Shown here: piece by piece, positions 45,919-55,378 of the stretch
How the letters are laid out: each line of letters begins with the position of its first letter
How positions within the stretch are numbered: the stretch's first letter is position 1
From: an uncultured Aquimarina sp.
GTDB taxonomy: Bacteria; Bacteroidota; Bacteroidia; Flavobacteriales; Flavobacteriaceae
DNA length: 64,000 nucleotides
Direction: 5' to 3'
Assembly (NCBI GenBank): GCA_947493035.1
Contig: CANLOW010000004.1
Coordinates: 186,001 to 250,000, forward strand
Program-made: the position numbers and the translations under genes
Notes under the pieces: model-generated
Told to the model about the DNA's origin: nothing
What the model saw: only the letters and a program-made list of their open reading frames with translations
Databases searched by the model: none

Positions 45919-46677
45919 TTAAAGCTCTTTTAGTTCTTTAAAAGGAATCCATCCTTTTTTACCATCAAGCAACTCTATTTTTACCCAATCATTTACGTTT
46001 TCTAATAAACGTACTTTTAGTCCTTCGTGAACTTTAAATAATTTCTCACTTCTTAAATTAGGCTCTGACTGCACGTCTTGCTCTGCAGCAAAAACAATTC
46101 CATAATTTTGGTTTTTCTGATAAGTAGATGACGAAAAAGCTAATATTAAAGCCACTATTGCTACAATAGCACCAATAATCCAAGTTCCAAAAAAAAGCCT
46201 TCTTCTATTAGTCTGGTTATTTGTGTAGAATAAAATAAACCCTACTACTAAACAAACAACTCCTACAATCGACAAAATAGCCCACAAGTCAGTATCGATC
46301 ACCATTAAATACTCATAAAATCTAGTTAAAACACCTTTAGGAAGCACCTCTATTGTATCAAGTCTTGTTTGCTTAGCAAAAGCATAATTATTCAATATCT
46401 CTTTATCTCCTGGAGCCAATGACAATGCTTTTTCATAATAAAAAACACTTGACGCTACTTCATTGGATTTATAATATGCGTTTGCTAAATTAAAATACAA
46501 TTCAGATGAATGGTTTCCATTACTTACAATCTTTTCATAAAGTTCAATAGATTTACTATAGTTACCGTTATTATAAAAATCATTTGCCTGAGTAAAAAAC
46601 ACTTCTTGTTGACCGTAAAACGAAAAAGAAAACAGACAACATATCAATACAAAAATATATTTCTTCATTTTTACCAT
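45919..46677 (-). CDS. batE: BatE: TPR and SH3-domain membrane protein
   Basis: A 252-residue protein with a signal peptide (up to about FYGQQ), TPR repeats (residues 30-105, with LYFNLANAYYKSNE and VFYYEKALSLAPGD), two membrane helices (about 133-152 and 165-187) and a C-terminal bacterial SH3 domain (EPNLRSEKLFKVHEGLKVRLLE ... GWIPFKEL in sections). This architecture and its place as the last gene of the operon identify BatE. It overlaps batD by 7 bp if the first ATG is used; the ATG at 46668 (MKKYIFVLI) gives a 2-bp gap and a more normal signal peptide. Confidence 0.88.
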   Translation of the reverse strand: MVKMKKYIFVLICCLFSFSFYGQQEVFFTQANDFYNNGNYSKSIELYEKIVSNGNHSSELYFNLANAYYKSNEVASSVFYYEKALSLAPGDKEILNNYAFAKQTRLDTIEVLPKGVLTRFYEYLMVIDTDLWAILSIVGVVCLVVGFILFYTNNQTNRRRLFFGTWIIGAIVAIVALILAFSSSTYQKNQNYGIVFAAEQDVQSEPNLRSEKLFKVHEGLKVRLLENVNDWVKIELLDGKKGWIPFKELKEL

Positions 46678-48431
46678 TGCTTATCTATTTGCGTAATTAC
46701 ACTTGAAGCCTTACTAAAGTCCTCCTTCATTGTTTGCATTGTACTCGGCGTATATCTTGCCATATCACATGTTTCAAGAAGACTTATATAGTTATCAATA
46801 CTACTTTTATCTACGGATCGCATTTCAAGTAATTCTCGAATGCGTTCTTTATTCATTTCATTCGTATCAATATTAAGTTTAGCCTTCAAATAATTATGTA
46901 GTGCTCTTTCTAGAGATTCGTAAAAAGGTTTGGAGTCTCCTAAGTTTTTTTTTGCAGATGACAAATACTTCTTAACTAATTTACTTGCAGCTCGTGCTTT
47001 TGACCCTACTATATCGCTAGCTAACGTTTCCTTTCTCTTTACTAAAATCAAAATAAGTGGTATGCCCAATAATGGCAGCAAGAATAATAACCAGTAAAGT
47101 TTTGTTTTAAAAAATAACTGTTCACTAATTGGTTGTAATTTGGTTTGTGTTTTTAAGTAACCAAAAGACTTGCTATTTTGAGTTGTTTTTGGTTTTTGTG
47201 CTAAATTTTTAGCTGTCGCAGTAACAGGCTGTTCGTCTTGCACTGGCCCTTGAAGTACATTGACCGCAATATTATTTGCAACAAGTTGCTTGTATGAATC
47301 TGTTTTGGGATCAAAATAAGCAAATTTCATATCAGGAATAGGAAACTGTCCTTTAAACTGAGGTACGACAGTGTAAGTATCCGTTAATGAACCTCGCATC
47401 CCTGATATAGATGTTCTAATACTAGGTTTACTTTCTGGATCATATACTTCTATCGAAGAAGGAGTTTTTAACTTAGGAAGCTCAAATAACTTAAGATTTC
47501 CCTTACCAGAAACTTTTACATTAACTTGTAACGATTCATTGGCATTAAGTGATTTTTTTGTTTGAGATACATTAAAATTAAATTGCCCCACAGCTCCTGT
47601 AAATCCTTCAGGTGCATTAGCCGGAAGTGCTTTTACATCCACAACAAGGCTTCCAGCCGAAACACTTTTATTTACTGTTTGCATTAAACGTTGCCCAAAA
47701 AAATCTCTCCTATTTGTTGGTATACGAACTGGAACATTAACCGTAAGAGGCTCTAATTTCAACTTCCCTGTCTTTTGTGGGTAAAGCACAAATTTCTTTA
47801 AAACAACTTTTCCACTAGGCTGCCCTTTAAATGTTGCTTCTTCAGCTTTTAGCTGTTTAATTCCTATTTCTTGACTCCAAAAATCAGCAAATTTAGGTGA
47901 TGCCAATTCTTGAGGAGTAGAAATAGACACATCTGCATCCCAATACAACACATATTCTAATGAGATCCCTTCATTCAAATAAGGTGTTTTATCAGAAACC
48001 CTGGCTACAAGATGTAGACTATTATTAGCTACATAGTCTGGATTTTCTCCTCCTTTAGGCTTTTCAACCGCTGGTGTAACATCTACTAATATTGGACTGG
48101 TTTTATATGTATTCCCCTTAAAAACAATAGTAGCCTGACCAATAGTTTGTTTACCCGTTTTTTGAGGAGTCAAATAGTATGTAAAGGTTTTATTAAATGA
48201 ACTTTTACCATTAACCCACGATCTACTTACAGATTGATTAGGACCTTGGGCACTGAATCCTTTGAAATTTGGCGCTGAAAAATTATCTCCATCTCGATCC
48301 ACTACAAAATCAACACGAAGTCGTTCGTTCATTCCCAACTTTTTCTTACTTACTTTGGCTACGAAACTAACTTGTGAAAGTAAAGTCGTCGAGCAAAATA
48401 ATAGTAGTATATATAATAGTTTTTTCATCAT
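46671..48431 (-). CDS. batD: BatD: large exported membrane protein
   Basis: A 586-residue protein with a signal peptide (MMKKLLYILLLFCSTTLLSQ), several immunoglobulin-like beta domains in the periplasm (residues 20-410), one membrane helix (about 447-463, WLLFLLPLLGIPLILIL) and a cytosolic helical tail. The motifs VDRDGDNFSAPNFKGF and YLTPQKTGKQTIG are typical of BatD/oxygen-tolerance proteins. It is thought to form a complex with the VWA proteins BatA and BatB. It is separated from batC by about 100 bp containing a copy of a short repeat. Confidence 0.92.
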   Translation of the reverse strand: MMKKLLYILLLFCSTTLLSQVSFVAKVSKKKLGMNERLRVDFVVDRDGDNFSAPNFKGFSAQGPNQSVSRSWVNGKSSFNKTFTYYLTPQKTGKQTIGQATIVFKGNTYKTSPILVDVTPAVEKPKGGENPDYVANNSLHLVARVSDKTPYLNEGISLEYVLYWDADVSISTPQELASPKFADFWSQEIGIKQLKAEEATFKGQPSGKVVLKKFVLYPQKTGKLKLEPLTVNVPVRIPTNRRDFFGQRLMQTVNKSVSAGSLVVDVKALPANAPEGFTGAVGQFNFNVSQTKKSLNANESLQVNVKVSGKGNLKLFELPKLKTPSSIEVYDPESKPSIRTSISGMRGSLTDTYTVVPQFKGQFPIPDMKFAYFDPKTDSYKQLVANNIAVNVLQGPVQDEQPVTATAKNLAQKPKTTQNSKSFGYLKTQTKLQPISEQLFFKTKLYWLLFLLPLLGIPLILILVKRKETLASDIVGSKARAASKLVKKYLSSAKKNLGDSKPFYESLERALHNYLKAKLNIDTNEMNKERIRELLEMRSVDKSSIDNYISLLETCDMARYTPSTMQTMKEDFSKASSVITQIDKQW

Positions 48432-48438
48432 TTATAAT

Positions 48439-48462
48439 AGTAAAGAGTACAAAGTATTAAGT
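48439..48462. repeat. 24-bp AGTAAAGAGTACAAAG-type repeat, copy 1
   Basis: This sequence in the batC-batD spacer matches 54073-54096 in the DUF58-moxR spacer at 23 of 24 positions. Both copies are in intercistronic gaps of the same operon, which suggests a dispersed intergenic repeat. Confidence 0.6.
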
Positions 48463-48533
48463 ACAGAGACCCTTTACATAAATCAAAAGTAAGAAGTCTT
48501 GATTCTTTACACTGGCTACTTTGCACTAAAGTT

Positions 48534-49460
48534 TTACCAATCCTTTTCCGATTTCACTCGAGCCCCTTTAACCTTTTTGGCATTCATTTTTTCTTGCACT
48601 TTCTTTTCTTCATCTGCCATAGCATCTAACAAGCTTTTAACTTGATCTGGAGACAACTGACCTTCTACTGGTCGACGATCTTGACCTTCTGATTTATCAC
48701 CTTCTTTATCATTCTTATTTTCATCTTCTTTTGGATCTTCTTTTTCATTAGGATCATCATCTTCTAATTTATTTTCATCATCCTTTTCTGCTTCCCCTTC
48801 TTTATCATCTTCTTTTTTATCCTTGTCCGAATCTTCTTTAGCGTCATTAGCATCTTCACCTTCATCACTATTTTCGCCATCTTTCTTATTATCCGAATCC
48901 TTCTCTTTATCTTCTTTCTTATTATCGTCTTTCTGCTGCTGATCTTTATTCTGATCTTGGTTTTGATCCTTATTCTGGTCTTGCTGTTCCTTCATTTTTT
49001 TGGCCACAGCTAAATTCTTTCTAGCATCATTATCATAAGGATTATTCCTTAATGCATTTTTATACGCCTCAATAGCCTTGTCTGGATCTTTCAGTTCCAT
49101 ATGAGCATTACCTTCATTATAATAAGCTGCTGATCGTTCGGATTCTGTTTTTGCGATTTTTGCAGCTTTGCTGAACCTCGTGGCCGCTTCTTGAAAATTC
49201 TTAGTAGCATAATGTGATACTCCCATATTATATCTAGCATCAGCCCTTTTGGGGTCTGTTGCTATAGCCCTACGATAATTTTTTTCGGCTGACAAAACAT
49301 CTGGTTGCTCTCCTGTTAAAATATTATTTCCTTCAAAAACATATTGGTTAGCTTCTAGTGCTGCTCCCTTTAACTTTCCTTTTTCTTGTGCTTTACTAGT
49401 AATTACACTAAACAAGCTTAAGACAAGAAAAACAAAGGTTTGTATTAGATTCTTTCTCAT
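48534..49460 (-). CDS. batC: BatC: TPR protein with long charged region
   Basis: A 308-residue protein with a signal peptide (up to about SKAQ), TPR repeats at residues 50-160 (RRAIATDPKRADARYNMGVSHY, AYYNEGNAHMELKDPDKAIEAYKNALRNNP in sections) and then a 100-residue low-complexity stretch of Asp, Glu, Lys, Gln and Asn. The conserved tail LSPDQVKSLLDAMADEEKKVQEKM matches BatC. The charged region is predicted disordered. It lies 1 bp after batB and is expected to be periplasmic. Confidence 0.9.
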   Translation of the reverse strand: MRKNLIQTFVFLVLSLFSVITSKAQEKGKLKGAALEANQYVFEGNNILTGEQPDVLSAEKNYRRAIATDPKRADARYNMGVSHYATKNFQEAATRFSKAAKIAKTESERSAAYYNEGNAHMELKDPDKAIEAYKNALRNNPYDNDARKNLAVAKKMKEQQDQNKDQNQDQNKDQQQKDDNKKEDKEKDSDNKKDGENSDEGEDANDAKEDSDKDKKEDDKEGEAEKDDENKLEDDDPNEKEDPKEDENKNDKEGDKSEGQDRRPVEGQLSPDQVKSLLDAMADEEKKVQEKMNAKKVKGARVKSEKDW

Positions 49461-49461
49461 C

Positions 49462-50502
49462 TTATTTCTCTTTAAATATATTCAACTTTTGCACCCATAA
49501 TGTTCTTCTTTCTAACACTAATATGTCTAACAATAAAAAAAGTAATGCTGCCCCTAAAAACCACTGAAACTGATCTTTAAAATCAGCTACTTGTTTTGCT
49601 TCAAATTCATTTTTCTCAAAACCAGAAAGTATTGATATTAATTCTTCTACTGCTTGTGCTGTATTTGAACCATCTATATAACTTCCTTTTCCCTTATTTG
49701 CGATATCTTTTAAAGTAGATGAATTTAGTTTTGTAATTACCGTTTCTCCTTTTTTATCTTTTTTGTAATGCTGTAGTATCCCGTTTCTTTTTATTGGAAT
49801 AACCCCTCCTTTATCAGTACCTACACCGATCGTAATAATACGAACTCCTTCCTTATTAGCCTCTTCAGCAGCTTCTGTAGCATCTGCACCATGATCTTCA
49901 CCATCACTAAGTAATACAAGAACTCGATTAGTTTGTTCTACATCATTATAAAAAGTCTTTGCTAATTCAATGGCATCAGTAATCGCTGTACCTTGAGATG
50001 AAACCATATCTGTATTCAAAGCCTGCAAAAACAATTTACCAGAAGCATAGTCTGTTGTAATAGGCAATTGTGGAAATGCACTGCCAGCATAAGCAATGAT
50101 ACCTATACGATCACCAGTAAGTTTATTAATTGTTTGCGAAACTAACTGTTGTGTCTTCTTTAAACGATTAGGAGCAATATCTTCAGCCAACATACTTTTG
50201 GAAACGTCTATCGCAAAAACAAGATCTACCCCTTCACGCTTAATCTTCTTTAGTTTACTTCCCATTTTAGGATTTACTAAAGCAATAGCAATAGCAGCTA
50301 GGGCTAGCGAAGCCAAAAGGAATTTCATCAAAGGCTTAAACTTTGATCTATTTGGCGTTAACTCTTTTAACAAAGCCGTTTCAGCGAATTTCTTCTGCGC
50401 TTTCTTTTTCCAATACAAATTTGCCAAGTATACCAACAATAATATTGGTATACTTATTAATAGTATAAAGTATATTTTCTCTTCTAAAAAATAGATATCC
50501 AT
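49462..50502 (-). CDS. batB: BatB: von Willebrand factor A membrane protein
   Basis: A 346-residue protein with N-terminal membrane helices (about 8-28 and 58-76), a VWA domain with a complete MIDAS motif (FAIDVSKSMLAEDIAPNR, GDRIGIIAYAGSAFPQLPIT, LLSDGEDHG) and a C-terminal helix (about 316-332). It binds a divalent metal and probably partner proteins at the inner membrane. BatB follows BatA by 41 bp; the two VWA proteins are paralogues. Confidence 0.94.
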   Translation of the reverse strand: MDIYFLEEKIYFILLISIPILLLVYLANLYWKKKAQKKFAETALLKELTPNRSKFKPLMKFLLASLALAAIAIALVNPKMGSKLKKIKREGVDLVFAIDVSKSMLAEDIAPNRLKKTQQLVSQTINKLTGDRIGIIAYAGSAFPQLPITTDYASGKLFLQALNTDMVSSQGTAITDAIELAKTFYNDVEQTNRVLVLLSDGEDHGADATEAAEEANKEGVRIITIGVGTDKGGVIPIKRNGILQHYKKDKKGETVITKLNSSTLKDIANKGKGSYIDGSNTAQAVEELISILSGFEKNEFEAKQVADFKDQFQWFLGAALLFLLLDILVLERRTLWVQKLNIFKEK

Positions 50503-50543
50503 TTTTAAAATTTTGAACTACCAGTAATGGCTGTAAGTTTATT

Positions 50544-51548
50544 TTAAATAAAACTTTTGTAAACTGTCTGTTTTAACAAGTAAGATAATGCTACACAAAT
50601 AAACGCAAGGATTGCAAAGAGGCGATACTTTTCGTCATAGCTTACATATTTCAATTCTTCAATATCTGTTTTCTCTAACTTATCAATCTCTTTATAAATC
50701 TTCTTCAGCTTATTATTATTAGAGGCTCTAAAATATTTCCCTCCTGTTTTTTCTGCGATCTCCTTCAATAATTTTTCATCAATCTCTACTGGGACATTAG
50801 CATATTTAAATTTACCATTAGGATATATTGCAACGGGCGATAATGCAGTCCCATTTGTACCAACACCTATGGTATATACCTTAATACCATATTCAGCAGC
50901 AAGTTCTGCTGCAATCAATGGCTCTATAAATCCAGCATTGTTTGTTCCATCAGTTAATAAAATAATGACTTTGCTTTTAGCTTTAGATTCTTTTAATCTA
51001 TTTACTGCTGTTCCTAGCCCCATTCCGATAGCAGTTCCCCCTTCAATGTCTTGAGTAAATTTCAAACTATTTAACGCTCCAAGTATGATGTTTTTATCAC
51101 TAGTTACAGGCGTCTTAGTGTATGCCTCTCCTGAATAAATCACCAAACCTATCCGATCTGTAACTCTTCCCTTAACAAAATTAGCTGCTACTTTTTTCAG
51201 AGCCTCCAATCTATTAGGCTTCAAATCTTTCGCTAACATACTACCAGAAATATCAATTGCCATAGCAATATCAATACCTTTATTTGTTTTAACCTCAACA
51301 GATTCTTGAACAGTTCGAGGGCGAGCAATGGCAACTACCAAAAAAACAATTGCCAGCACCTTCAATAATGGCAATACTGGATGCAACATCGAAACAATAT
51401 CCGTTCCTTTAACAAACCCCTGTGTGCTACCCATTTTAAGCTCGGCTTGTTGTTGATTTCGTTGCCATAAATACCATCCAATTAACAGAGGTATTGATAG
51501 CAATATCCAGAAAAACTCGGGGTTTTCGAAAGTAAAATTTTTAAACAT
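50544..51548 (-). CDS. batA: BatA: von Willebrand factor A membrane protein
   Basis: A 334-residue protein with the BatA opening FENPEFFWILLSIPLLIGWYLW, a second helix at about 60-78, a VWA domain with MIDAS residues (AMAIDISGSMLAKDLKPNR, LLTDGTNNAG) and a C-terminal helix near residue 315. Its start ATG shares one base with the stop of the upstream gene, so translation is coupled. Members of this operon were linked to oxygen tolerance in Bacteroides and to virulence in Francisella; the exact role is unsettled. Confidence 0.94.
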   Translation of the reverse strand: MFKNFTFENPEFFWILLSIPLLIGWYLWQRNQQQAELKMGSTQGFVKGTDIVSMLHPVLPLLKVLAIVFLVVAIARPRTVQESVEVKTNKGIDIAMAIDISGSMLAKDLKPNRLEALKKVAANFVKGRVTDRIGLVIYSGEAYTKTPVTSDKNIILGALNSLKFTQDIEGGTAIGMGLGTAVNRLKESKAKSKVIILLTDGTNNAGFIEPLIAAELAAEYGIKVYTIGVGTNGTALSPVAIYPNGKFKYANVPVEIDEKLLKEIAEKTGGKYFRASNNNKLKKIYKEIDKLEKTDIEELKYVSYDEKYRLFAILAFICVALSYLLKQTVYKSFI

Positions 51549-53170
51549 TAGCTACCACTATTAAATTTAACAGAGTTCAACATCCTATCAGCCACTTTAG
51601 CTGCGGCTTTATCATCCATCTCATGAAGTATCAAAAAGATTTGCGCACCTCCATCTTCAGTAAAAATCAGAGCTTCATATTTCAATGCTACTTTCAAACT
51701 CGTCTCAGGTATAGTAAGATCTAATTGACCGTAATACTTCTTCCCTTTTTCCCCACTAAAGGCTTCTATCTCTTCAGTATCTTGTGTTAAGTTTTCAGGA
51801 GAAAATTTTGCTAAAATTTGAGGAATACTTTCTGCAATTTGATCAGGTGTTACATCAATTTGTTGTCTAAAGGAAATTGTATTCAATAAAGCATAAAATT
51901 TCTTTTCTACCCCTCCAAAAGTATATACTTGATTACCTAAAATTAGTTGTTGCTGCTCTTGAGGAATCTCAATGTTATTTCGAAGTAACACATCAGGAGA
52001 TTCGATAGAAATAGAAGGGACACCATAAGAACTGGTAAACCAATCTTTCTTTAACCACCCATTTGTAGAACGGCTGTAAACTAAATCTTTAATAACTCCT
52101 AATTCAGTCTTTCTAAAAGTAAATAATAAAATAACTCCCCATAAAATTATCGAAGCAGTTACTAAAGCAATAACGCCATTTCGTTCTCTTTTTCGTTTAG
52201 CCTCTAACTCTACTCGGTAAGCTTCGTTCTCTAACTTTTCTTCCTCACTTAATTCGGGCTTAGCATTTTCTACTTCATCAATAAATTGCGTTATGAAAGC
52301 TTTGTCTGATTTTGCTTTTTCTACAGAAGGGTTAATGGCTGCAAACTTAGCAAAATCAGCAGTCTGTAATGCATCTTGAAATTGAGTAATCTTTTCTTTT
52401 TTCAGCCCTAATTTACCCGATTTCGATAATTTCTCTAATGTAGAGATTAACTCTTCAGTAGTACTTTCCATCGCATTTTCGGCAATCCCTTCATCTAAAT
52501 ACCCTTTTGCTACATCAGTTAGTTCAGAATAAAATTCTTTAAACTTCTTATCTTCTAATAAGCTATGATCATTCACTCGATTCAATGCTAATTTTGCTCG
52601 ATCATAAGATGGCAATTCGCTCTCTGGAATTGGTTTTTGTTTCCCAAACTTCCACAATAAAAAAGCCACTAGACCTGCAACTAATAGAATCCCTAAAATC
52701 CAATAAAAAATCTTTCCCCAATTAGTCGTAGATAAATCTTCAACAGGCATAATACCTTTAATCGGTTCAATTTTTAAAGAATCTAATAAAACATCACGAA
52801 CCTCAACGTCTAACGAATCTGTAAAAAATGTTTTATCTCCAATAAGGACTCTTTGTTTAGGAATCGTATAATGCCCAGTATCGAACTGAGTCAATGCATA
52901 TTGCTTTAACAATCGGTACTTCCCAGCTTCATCAAGCGTGTCAATTTTAGAAGATTTTATAACTTCTAAAGGAGAAAAACTTTTGTTATCAGGAAAAACA
53001 ACCAACTTCCCTTTGTTCCCCTGAACTTGAATGGCGTAATTAATTACAGAACCAATCTCAATCGAAGTTGAATCGATTGCGTTTTGTACCTGACCACTCG
53101 CAACGGAGGCCATTAAAAAAGATACTAGAAAAAGTAAATTTCTACTAAAATATACTCTTAACTTAATCAT
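51548..53170 (-). CDS. BatD-like / DUF4381-type membrane protein of the Bat operon
   Basis: A 540-residue protein with a signal peptide (up to about VASG), a periplasmic beta domain (25-145), a membrane helix (about 155-172), a cytosolic helical region, a second helix (about 331-350) and a C-terminal domain (residues 380-540) that I do not recognise. The N-terminal part resembles the BatD-like or DUF4381 proteins that regularly sit between DUF58 and batA. It lies 2 bp after the DUF58 gene. The C-terminal domain, with a GKKYYGQLDLTIPETSLKVALKYEALIF stretch, is larger than in the usual short DUF4381 proteins. Confidence 0.75.
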   Translation of the reverse strand: MIKLRVYFSRNLLFLVSFLMASVASGQVQNAIDSTSIEIGSVINYAIQVQGNKGKLVVFPDNKSFSPLEVIKSSKIDTLDEAGKYRLLKQYALTQFDTGHYTIPKQRVLIGDKTFFTDSLDVEVRDVLLDSLKIEPIKGIMPVEDLSTTNWGKIFYWILGILLVAGLVAFLLWKFGKQKPIPESELPSYDRAKLALNRVNDHSLLEDKKFKEFYSELTDVAKGYLDEGIAENAMESTTEELISTLEKLSKSGKLGLKKEKITQFQDALQTADFAKFAAINPSVEKAKSDKAFITQFIDEVENAKPELSEEEKLENEAYRVELEAKRKRERNGVIALVTASIILWGVILLFTFRKTELGVIKDLVYSRSTNGWLKKDWFTSSYGVPSISIESPDVLLRNNIEIPQEQQQLILGNQVYTFGGVEKKFYALLNTISFRQQIDVTPDQIAESIPQILAKFSPENLTQDTEEIEAFSGEKGKKYYGQLDLTIPETSLKVALKYEALIFTEDGGAQIFLILHEMDDKAAAKVADRMLNSVKFNSGS

Positions 53171-53172
53171 AT

Positions 53173-54042
53173 TTACCCTCTACGTTTAAAATAACCTAAT
53201 AATTGTTTTACATAATCCTGATGCGTAGCACAACTCATCATACCAGCACCACTTTTACTAAAGCTTTCCTGAAAATAACTCGCCTTTTCACGATAGTAAG
53301 CAGCATACTCATTCCTAATACTTTTTGAAGAAGTATTCACATACCTCAACTTTCCTGTTTCTTGATCTTGAACAGGAATTACCCCTAAATTCGGGATCTC
53401 TTCTTCCTTAGCATCATACACTCGAATCCCTGTTACATCATGCTTCCCAGAAGCTATTTTCAGCGTTTGTACAAAATCATCTTCTGCTACAAAATCAGAA
53501 AGCACAAATACAATCGCTTTCTTTTTTTGAACATTGCTCAAATATTTAAAAGCTTGCGAAATATTGGTCTTATTACTTTTAGGTGAAAACTCTAACAATT
53601 CTCTTATAATTCGAAGTACATGAGACTTTCCTTTTTTAGGAGGAATAAATAATTCTATCTCATCTGAAAACAACAACAGCCCTACTTTATCATTATTCTG
53701 CGTAGCCGAAAATGCCAATGTAGCAGCAATCTCTGTTAGTTTTTCTTTTTTGAATTGATTTTGAGTTCCAAATAACAAAGACCCTGAGACATCGACCATT
53801 AACATTAATGTCAATTCGCGCTCCTCTTCAAAGACTTTTATATAAGGTTCATTATATCGAGCAGTAACATTCCAATCAATCGCACGTATATCATCACCAA
53901 ATTGATATTGGCGCACTTCACTAAATGTCATTCCACGCCCTTTGAAGGTAGAATGATATTCTCCCCCAAAGACATTATCACTTACACGACGTGTCTTGAT
54001 TTCTATTTTACGTACTTTCTTAAGTAATTCTTTTGTATCCAT
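53173..54042 (-). CDS. DUF58 domain protein (VWA-like), MoxR partner
   Basis: A 289-residue cytosolic protein. It has the GGEYHSTFKGRGMTFSEVRQYQFGDDIRAIDWNVTARYNEPYIKVFEEERE region that defines DUF58, in sections, and a VWA-like fold with the MIDAS-type MLMVDVSGSLLFG. DUF58 proteins occur with MoxR ATPases and are thought to be their substrates or adaptors. It is the second gene of the operon, 103 bp after moxR. Confidence 0.93.
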   Translation of the reverse strand: MDTKELLKKVRKIEIKTRRVSDNVFGGEYHSTFKGRGMTFSEVRQYQFGDDIRAIDWNVTARYNEPYIKVFEEERELTLMLMVDVSGSLLFGTQNQFKKEKLTEIAATLAFSATQNNDKVGLLLFSDEIELFIPPKKGKSHVLRIIRELLEFSPKSNKTNISQAFKYLSNVQKKKAIVFVLSDFVAEDDFVQTLKIASGKHDVTGIRVYDAKEEEIPNLGVIPVQDQETGKLRYVNTSSKSIRNEYAAYYREKASYFQESFSKSGAGMMSCATHQDYVKQLLGYFKRRG

Positions 54043-54072
54043 TCAAATTCGCCTTTGGCTCATTTAGTATTA

Positions 54073-54096
54073 AGTAAAGAGTACAAAGTATCAAGT
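54073..54096. repeat. 24-bp AGTAAAGAGTACAAAG-type repeat, copy 2
   Basis: Matches the copy at 48439-48462 except at one base. Here it is followed at 54104-54131 by partly complementary sequence (CTTTGTACTTAATACT...), so the transcript could form a hairpin between moxR and the DUF58 gene. A second small inverted repeat, GGCAC-GAA-GTGCC, lies at 54134-54146. Confidence 0.6.
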
Positions 54097-54145
54097 TCAA
54101 CATCTTTGTACTTAATACTTTTTACTTTGTACTGGCACGAAGTGC

Positions 54146-55162
54146 CTATGGCACCTCTATTTCATTTACTATTTGGCTGATGATTTGCTCCGAAGTAATG
54201 TTTTCAGCTTCAGCCTCATAAGTAATCCCAATACGATGACGTAATACATCCGTTACTACAGCACGTACGTCTTCTGGAATTACATAACCACGACGCTTGA
54301 TAAAAGCATAACATTTTGCAGCAGTTGCCAAGCTTATACTTCCACGAGGAGAAGCTCCAAAGTTGATCAATGGCTTTAAACTAGAAAGATTATATTTTTC
54401 TGGGTAACGAGTAGCGAAAACAATATCCAAGATATATTTCTCAATCTTCTCATCCATATAAACTGTTTTCACAGCTTCTTGGGCTTTTAGAATTTGATCT
54501 ACAGAAACTACAGGATTAACTTCTTCGAAAGAGCCATTAAGATTAGCCCTCATTATCAATTGCTCTTCTTCTATCTTCGGGTAATCAATTACCGTTTTCA
54601 ACATAAAACGGTCCATCTGCGCTTCTGGCAACGGATATGTTCCTTCCTGATCTACTGGATTTTGAGTAGCCATAACCAAAAATGGTTTGTCCAACTTAAA
54701 AGTTTCATCCCCTATCGTCACCTGCTTTTCTTGCATCGCTTCTAACAAAGCAGATTGCACTTTAGCTGGTGCACGGTTAATCTCATCTGCCAACACAAAG
54801 TTTGCAAAAATAGGACCTTTCTTGATCGAGAAATCATTCTCTTTCATATTATATATAAGCGTACCAACAACATCGGCAGGCAATAAATCTGGTGTAAACT
54901 GAACACGACTAAAACTTCCTTGTACTGCTTTTGAAAGCGTATTAATTGCTAATGTTTTTGCTAATCCAGGAACCCCTTCTAATAAGATATGCCCTTTCCC
55001 TAGCAAACCGATCAGCAAACGCTCGATCATGTATTTTTGTCCAACAATAACTTTATTTAATTCTAATGTCAATAAATCTATAAAAGCAGATTCTTGCTGA
55101 ATCTTCTCATTTATTGCTCTAATATCAATCGAACTTGTCTGTTCCATAGTTGTAGTTATCAT
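54146..55162 (-). CDS. MoxR-type AAA+ ATPase
   Basis: A 338-residue AAA+ ATPase with Walker A LLEGVPGLAKT, Walker B and sensor region LADEINRAPAKVQSALLEAMQE, ATQNPVDQEGTYPLPEAQMDRF (sensor 1 and Arg finger area) and FGASPRGSISLATAAKCYA (sensor 2). MoxR proteins act as chaperones that mature or insert metal in partner complexes, here most likely the VWA proteins of the Bat operon. It is the first gene of the operon. The ATG at 55147 (MEQTSSIDIRA) is an alternative start. Confidence 0.94.
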   Translation of the reverse strand: MITTTMEQTSSIDIRAINEKIQQESAFIDLLTLELNKVIVGQKYMIERLLIGLLGKGHILLEGVPGLAKTLAINTLSKAVQGSFSRVQFTPDLLPADVVGTLIYNMKENDFSIKKGPIFANFVLADEINRAPAKVQSALLEAMQEKQVTIGDETFKLDKPFLVMATQNPVDQEGTYPLPEAQMDRFMLKTVIDYPKIEEEQLIMRANLNGSFEEVNPVVSVDQILKAQEAVKTVYMDEKIEKYILDIVFATRYPEKYNLSSLKPLINFGASPRGSISLATAAKCYAFIKRRGYVIPEDVRAVVTDVLRHRIGITYEAEAENITSEQIISQIVNEIEVP

Positions 55163-55303
55163 TTATTTAAAGTGGTGAATTTACTATTCCTTAAATTTCT
55201 TTGCAACCTTAATTAAAAAGTCCTTGGTCTCTATTACTATTATTAGTACCAAAAGTCTCCCTTAAGCTTACAATATTATATCCAATAGAAACTAACGAAA
55301 ATG

Positions 55304-55320
55304 TTGTAAAATTGTTACAA
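55304..55320. promoter_or_regulatory. Palindrome in the moxR upstream region
   Basis: TTGTAA and TTACAA flank AATTG, giving a 17-bp interrupted palindrome 142 bp upstream of moxR and 59 bp before the divergent lipoprotein gene. It resembles a dimeric regulator site, but no regulator gene is nearby. Confidence 0.35.
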
Positions 55321-55378
55321 TAAAATTCATAACCTTTCTCTATCAACACTTCCCCTTACTTTTTTAACACATTTAATT

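Noticed and set aside
48660..48960. Repetitive stretch considered as a tandem repeat or CRISPR-like array
   Set aside because: It codes for the Asp/Glu/Lys-rich region of BatC; units are irregular and in frame.
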